Assembly (NCBI GenBank): GCA_937879825.1
Contig: CALFMQ010000022.1
Coordinates: 1-10,101 of the forward strand
DNA length: 10,101 nucleotides
From: an uncultured Phycisphaerales bacterium
GTDB lineage: Bacteria; Planctomycetota; Phycisphaerae; Phycisphaerales; UBA1924
Reading direction: 5' to 3'
A model generated the notes under the pieces. It was not told the DNA's origin. It worked only from the letters and a program-made list of their open reading frames with translations, and ran no database searches. Below are positions 6,719 through 10,101 of this stretch, in pieces (within the stretch, counting starts at the first letter, position 1; each line of letters opens with the position of its first letter). Position numbers and translations under genes: made by a program.

Positions 6719-8230
6719 ATGAACCGCATCCATACATGCACAATCACGGCCGCCCTTGTGATGGCCGCCGCCGCTTCGCTCACCAGCGCCGCCATCCCGC
6801 CGCGCCCCGAGCAGATCAAGTACGCAGAACTCGTCTTCGAGCCCCCCATGTCCGAGGACTACCGCCACGAGATCAACGTCAATGGCGTCTCCGTCCCCGT
6901 CTACATGGCACCGTCGCACGAGTTCCCGCTCGTGAGCATCTCCTTCTCCTTCAAGGGCGGCGCCTACCTCGAACCCGCCGACAAGGTCGGCCTCGCGTCC
7001 ATGACCGGACAGATGATGCGCCGCGGCGGCACCGAGTCCGTCTCGCCCACCGACATGGACGAACTCTTCGATTTCTACGCCGCCAACGCCGGCACATTCG
7101 TCGGCTCCACCCAGGCCGGCGCATCCCTCAACTCGCTCACCTCCAACCTCGACCAGACCTTCGCCCTCTTCATGGACATGGTCCGCAACCCCGGCTTCGA
7201 TCAGAAGAAGATCGATCTCTACAAGTCCGAAGCCGTCGAGGGCATGAAGCAGCGCAACGACGACGCCAACTCCATCGCCTCGCGCGAGTGGGACGCCATC
7301 ATGTGGGGCCGCGATCACTTCGAGGCCCGCGTCACCACCGAGACAACGCTCAACAACATCACACGCGCCGACCTCATCGCCTTCCACGACAAACTCTTCA
7401 ACCCCAACAACCTGATCATCTCCGTCACCGGCGACTTCGAGCCGTCCGAGATGTCCGCCCGCCTCGAGAAGGCGCTCTCCGGCTGGGCCTCAGGGCAACG
7501 CATGCCCGACCCGCCCGCGCCCACCCATGAACTCGAACCGGGCGTCTACCACGTCGAGAAGGATGTCCCCCAGGGCAAGGTCACGTTCGGGCACCGAGGC
7601 CTCAAGCGCGACGACCCCGACGCCATCCCCGTCGCCATCATGAACGACATCCTCGGCGGCGGCGGCTTCACCTCCCGAATCATGAACCGCGTCCGCTCCG
7701 ATGAAGGCCTCGCCTACGGCGCCGGCTCCTTCTTCGCCAGCAAGGTGTGGTACCCCGGCGAGTTCGGCGTCACCTACGCCTCCAAGTCCGCCACCGTCCC
7801 CTACGCGCTCCGCGTCGCCATGGAAGAAATCAACAAGATGCGCACCGAGCCGGTCACCGAGGAAGAACTCATGACCGCCAAGAATCAGGCCATCGAGACC
7901 TTCCCGCGCACCTTCGAGTCCAAGGACGGCATGCTCTCCGTCTTCGTCGGCGACGAGTGGACCAACCGCGATCCCTCCTACTGGACCACCTACCGCGACA
8001 AGGTCCGCGCCGTCTCGCAGGACGATGTCCTCCGCGTCGCGCGCCAGTACCTCGATCCCGCGAATGTCGCCATCCTCATCGTCGGCAAGTGGGAAGACAT
8101 CTACAAGGGCAACACCGAGATCGCCGCCGATCCCTCCAAGGTCACGACGATGGCCGACTTCTTCGACGGGCACGCCGAGGAACTCCCCCTCCGCGATCCC
8201 CTCACCCAGAAGCCCCTCCCCAAGAACTAA
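6719..8230 (+). CDS. Secreted M16 peptidase-like partner subunit, zinc motif lost
   Basis: A 503-residue exported protein with signal peptide MNRIHTCTITAALVMAAAAS and cleavage near Ala24. It has the M16 two-lobe layout: N-lobe VNGVSVPVYMAPSHEFPLVS, and C-lobe from about 215 with LFNPNNLIISVTGDFEPSE. At the site of HxxEH it reads SMTGQ (Ser94, Gly97, Gln98 in place of His, Glu, His), so it cannot bind zinc in the usual way. It does keep the Arg/Tyr pair of the C-lobe, in RVRSDEGLAYGAGS (Arg326, Tyr333), which in known heterodimeric M16B enzymes lies in the inactive subunit and binds substrate. The preceding gene shows the reverse pattern. The two are co-transcribed 23 bases apart and end at a shared terminator, so I infer a heterodimer like the Sphingomonas SPH2681/SPH2682 pair or the mitochondrial processing peptidase alpha/beta pair. 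Membrane assembly or peptide clearance roles are possible but unproven. Confidence 0.9.
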   Translation: MNRIHTCTITAALVMAAAASLTSAAIPPRPEQIKYAELVFEPPMSEDYRHEINVNGVSVPVYMAPSHEFPLVSISFSFKGGAYLEPADKVGLASMTGQMMRRGGTESVSPTDMDELFDFYAANAGTFVGSTQAGASLNSLTSNLDQTFALFMDMVRNPGFDQKKIDLYKSEAVEGMKQRNDDANSIASREWDAIMWGRDHFEARVTTETTLNNITRADLIAFHDKLFNPNNLIISVTGDFEPSEMSARLEKALSGWASGQRMPDPPAPTHELEPGVYHVEKDVPQGKVTFGHRGLKRDDPDAIPVAIMNDILGGGGFTSRIMNRVRSDEGLAYGAGSFFASKVWYPGEFGVTYASKSATVPYALRVAMEEINKMRTEPVTEEELMTAKNQAIETFPRTFESKDGMLSVFVGDEWTNRDPSYWTTYRDKVRAVSQDDVLRVARQYLDPANVAILIVGKWEDIYKGNTEIAADPSKVTTMADFFDGHAEELPLRDPLTQKPLPKN

Positions 8231-8267
8231 TCGCGAACCATCGCGCAAAACATCTCGTATCCTCTCT

Positions 8268-8299
8268 CAGGGCGGCCCGACAAGCCGCCCTGTTTCTTT
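8268..8299 (+). terminator. Intrinsic terminator of the M16 operon
   Basis: A perfect 9-bp stem CAGGGCGGC/GCCGCCCTG with a 7-base loop (CCGACAA), followed directly by TTTCTTT. It lies 37 bases after the stop of the second M16 gene. It is the best terminator in the window. Its T-tract ends only 17 bases before the next start codon on the same strand. Confidence 0.85.
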
Positions 8300-8316
8300 C
8301 CCGGTCACGGACTCCC

Positions 8317-9234
8317 ATGCGACGAATGAAACGCTTCGCCACGCCGGTCGCACTGCTCGCGCTGATCCCCGCGTGCGCGCGCCACGCCGCCGCCCCGCCA
8401 CCGCCGCAAGCAGCGACGGACCACGCCACGCTCGAACACATCACCCATCTCTCCCCGACCGTCATCTCCGGCTCCGAGCCCGTCACCGACGCCGACTTCG
8501 AACTCATCCGCGCCATGGGCGCACAAACGATCATCTCCGTCGACGGCGCCACGCCCGATGTCGAGCGCGCCAAAAAGTTCGGCCTCCGGTATGTCCACAT
8601 CCCCATCGCCTACAGCGCGCTCAACGCGTCAGAAGAAGTCCAGCTCGAACGCGCCGCCCACGAAATCCCCGGCACCATCTTCGTTCACTGCCACCACGGG
8701 CTCCACCGCGGCCCCGTCTCCGCCGCCGTCATCTACGCATCGCAATCCGGTTGCTCAGGCCAGGAAGCCGCCCAACGCCTCTACGCCGCCGGCCTCCCGC
8801 GCAAGTACGAAGCGCTCCACCAATCTCTCGAAGCATTCCTCCCCGGCACCCGCATCCTCCCCGACCCGCATGCCGTCGGCCCGCTCCCCGAGATCGCCCA
8901 GCGCGACTCCCTCACCCTCGCCATGGCCGACATCGATCGATCGTGGGAACGCCTCGGCGCTTCCCGCAAGAACAACTGGCTACCGCCCCCGGATCACCCC
9001 GACGTCGTCCCCGCGCACGAGGCCGCGATCTTCGCCGAACTCTTCCGCGAGACCAACCGCCTCCACCTCGCAGGCGCCGACGCCGACATGCGCACCCGCA
9101 TGAGCGACGCCGAGCGACTCGCATGGGCGCTCAACACCGCGCTTGAGTCATCCGACCACGACGCCGCGGACACCGCCGCCGACGCCATCGCGCAATCCTG
9201 CACCAACTGCCACAACATCCATCGCAATAACTAG
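8317..9234 (+). CDS. Putative lipoprotein: Cys-phosphatase domain fused to a cytochrome c'-like domain
   Basis: A 305-residue protein. The leader MRRMKRFATPVALLALIPAC ends in a lipobox-like IPAC (Cys20 as lipidation site; Pro at -2 is atypical). Residues about 40-175 form a DSP/PTP-like fold: VISGSEPVTDADFELIRAMG, IISVDGATPDVERA, YVHIPIAY, then the P-loop HCHHGLHRGP with CX5R (Cys125, Arg131). No Asp lies between 94 and 124, where the general acid is usual, so activity is uncertain. Residues about 195-305 show four helical segments (198-213, 233-250, 264-278, 283-301). The last contains CTNCH (Cys295, Cys298, His299), a c-type heme site at the C-terminus as in cytochrome c'/c-556. This predicts an extracytoplasmic, membrane-anchored, heme-bearing phosphatase-like protein. 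No good Shine-Dalgarno is seen; Met4 (8326) is an alternative start. The phosphatase-like part is firm, the heme domain likely, the function unknown. Confidence 0.82.
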   Translation: MRRMKRFATPVALLALIPACARHAAAPPPPQAATDHATLEHITHLSPTVISGSEPVTDADFELIRAMGAQTIISVDGATPDVERAKKFGLRYVHIPIAYSALNASEEVQLERAAHEIPGTIFVHCHHGLHRGPVSAAVIYASQSGCSGQEAAQRLYAAGLPRKYEALHQSLEAFLPGTRILPDPHAVGPLPEIAQRDSLTLAMADIDRSWERLGASRKNNWLPPPDHPDVVPAHEAAIFAELFRETNRLHLAGADADMRTRMSDAERLAWALNTALESSDHDAADTAADAIAQSCTNCHNIHRNN

Positions 9235-9265
9235 TTGTCTGTGTTGTGATTGAGACTCTCTGGTC

Positions 9266-9322
9266 CCTCTCCCCTCCGGGGAGAGGATGTCGAGCGAAGC
9301 GAGACAGGTGAGGGGTGAGGGG
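9266..9322. repeat. REP-like palindromic intergenic element
   Basis: A perfect 9-bp palindromic stem CCTCTCCCC/GGGGAGAGG with a 3-base loop (9266-9286), then GTCGAGCGAAGCGAGAC (9290-9305 region) and two tandem copies of GGTGAGG (9307-9313, 9314-9320) plus GG. The combination of a CTCTCCCC palindrome with a following GTGAGGGG is the layout of dispersed extragenic palindromes in many GC-rich genomes (from memory, not searched). It sits between two convergent genes, where such elements are usual, and its hairpin could also serve as a factor-dependent or bidirectional transcription end. Only one copy is in the window. Confidence 0.55.
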
Positions 9323-9339
9323 TAGCAAGGGCGTTGCCT

Positions 9340-10101
9340 CTAGAAATCCCTTCTCGCAAACATCCAGCCCGCACCCAGCAGCACAACCGCCTCAAACCCG
9401 AGCGATGTCCCCACAACCCACCACACCGGGCGTTCGTTGACCTGCTCCTGAATCCGCTTCTGCACGCGCGGGTCCTGACCGTTGTTGATCGACTCACCCG
9501 AGTCCACCGGCCCGTCCTCGTTCATCCCCGGCAACTGCGAGGTGTCAACCAGCCACCGCTGCAAGAGCCCGATCGTGTCGCCCGTCTTGGGCAAAACCGT
9601 TCGCGCCGCGATCACGCCCTTGTACCACGGCTCGATCTGGCTCGCCGCACGCTCGCCTCCCGTCACATCCTCGCGTGCGCTCTTTAATGACTGCTCCGTA
9701 TTCCCGATCCGCCCCGTCAGACTCGCAATCTTCGCCTCGCGGTCCTCAACGCTCATCGCCTCGCCGCCCGCCCCCTCGACATCCGCCAGTTCCGCCCGCT
9801 GCGATGCAAGCGTCTTCTCGAGCCGCTCGACCTTCTTCTGCCCATCCTCCGCCCGGAACTCCGCCTGCGTCCGGAACATCATGAGCATGCCGTCCGCCGC
9901 GCCCATCATCGAAATCCCGAACCACATCAGCAGCGTGAGCAGAATCGACGCGATCGTCGACTTGGTCACGATCCCGAACAGCACGCAGATGGAGAACAGG
10001 TAACTGAAGAACACCACCACGATCGGCACCGCCAGGAACAACCCCCACTCCCACGAACCGCCCCGCACGCCGATCACCAGGAACGACGCCAGCGAGAACA
10101 C
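9340..10101 (-). CDS. ABC-2 type transporter permease (partial, N-terminus beyond right edge)
   Basis: The C-terminal 253 residues of a membrane protein that continues past the window edge. The GTG at the edge is an in-frame valine, not a supported start. Membrane segments are visible at the edge (1-12), at about 19-45 (AVPIVVVFFSYLFSICVLFG) and at about 49-70 (IASILLTLLMWFGISMMG). The last lies at about 226-247, followed by the terminal MFARRDF, typical of ABC-2 permeases (W/F-x-RRDF ending). The run YLFSICVLFGIVTKSTIAS is also typical of the family. Between the last two helices lies an extracytoplasmic region of about 150 residues with a heptad-like coiled coil (about 80-148) and a polar stretch. 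The ATP-binding partner is not in the window; it would be expected upstream of this gene, to the right. The substrate is unknown. Confidence 0.8.
   Translation of the reverse strand: MFSLASFLVIGVRGGSWEWGLFLAVPIVVVFFSYLFSICVLFGIVTKSTIASILLTLLMWFGISMMGAADGMLMMFRTQAEFRAEDGQKKVERLEKTLASQRAELADVEGAGGEAMSVEDREAKIASLTGRIGNTEQSLKSAREDVTGGERAASQIEPWYKGVIAARTVLPKTGDTIGLLQRWLVDTSQLPGMNEDGPVDSGESINNGQDPRVQKRIQEQVNERPVWWVVGTSLGFEAVVLLGAGWMFARRDF

Noticed and set aside
5697..6743. Long open frame antisense to the first M16 gene (and similar ones at 4920-5585, 6299-7387 and 7490-8248)
   Set aside because: The translations are Gly/Val/Asp/Leu-rich mirror images produced by the strong C-ending codon bias of the plus strand, with no domain, start signal or motif.
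7747..8316. Open frame extending the phosphatase gene upstream through the end of the second M16 gene
   Set aside because: It is an out-of-frame, Arg-rich reading of M16 coding sequence and would run through the intrinsic terminator. The protein-like part starts at 8317 with a lipoprotein signal.
10090..10101. Start codon of the ABC permease at the right edge
   Set aside because: The GTG at the very end is in frame inside a membrane segment. Permeases of this type have several helices before this point, so the gene must continue beyond the window.

Overview
The window is GC-rich (roughly 65% by eye), densely coded bacterial DNA. I infer a Planctomycetota bacterium, possibly of the Phycisphaerae type. 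The reasons are a reduced type II secretion/type IV pilus-like operon with several pseudopilins, a secreted M16 peptidase pair, a lipoprotein joining a Cys-phosphatase to a C-terminal CxxCH domain, and a GC-rich intergenic hairpin repeat. None of these proves the taxon.

Region 1 (1-4669, minus strand) is one operon read right to left: a PilZ-domain protein, the GspE/PilB ATPase, the GspF/PilC platform protein, a GspG-like major pseudopilin, a GspH-like minor pseudopilin, and the start of a GspI/J-like pseudopilin cut by the left edge. Three junctions are 4-base ATGA overlaps. A GC-rich hairpin separates the GspG-like gene from the minor pseudopilins. Together these genes encode the motor, the inner-membrane platform and the fibre subunits of a secretion or pilus machine. 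The PilZ gene, plus an MshEN-like N-terminus on the ATPase, suggests c-di-GMP control.

Region 2 (4670-4931) is the spacer between the minus-strand operon and a plus-strand operon, so promoters for both directions should lie in or near it. I see a short inverted repeat but no convincing consensus promoter.

Region 3 (4932-8299, plus strand) holds two exported M16-family proteins 23 bases apart, followed by a good intrinsic terminator. The first keeps the HxxEH zinc motif but lacks the Arg/Tyr substrate-binding pair. The second lacks the zinc motif but keeps that pair. They look like two complementary halves of an obligate heterodimeric periplasmic peptidase.

Region 4 (8317-9234, plus strand) starts 17 bases after the terminator. 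It encodes a probable lipoprotein with a CX5R tyrosine/dual-specificity phosphatase-like domain, followed by a four-helix domain ending in CTNCH like a cytochrome c'. This is the most unusual gene in the window.

Region 5 (9235-10101) is a convergent spacer with a REP-like palindrome and a GGTGAGG tandem repeat, then the C-terminal part of an ABC-2 type permease on the minus strand, cut by the right edge. The permease has a long coiled-coil loop before its last membrane helix. I see no tRNA, rRNA, CRISPR array or transposase.
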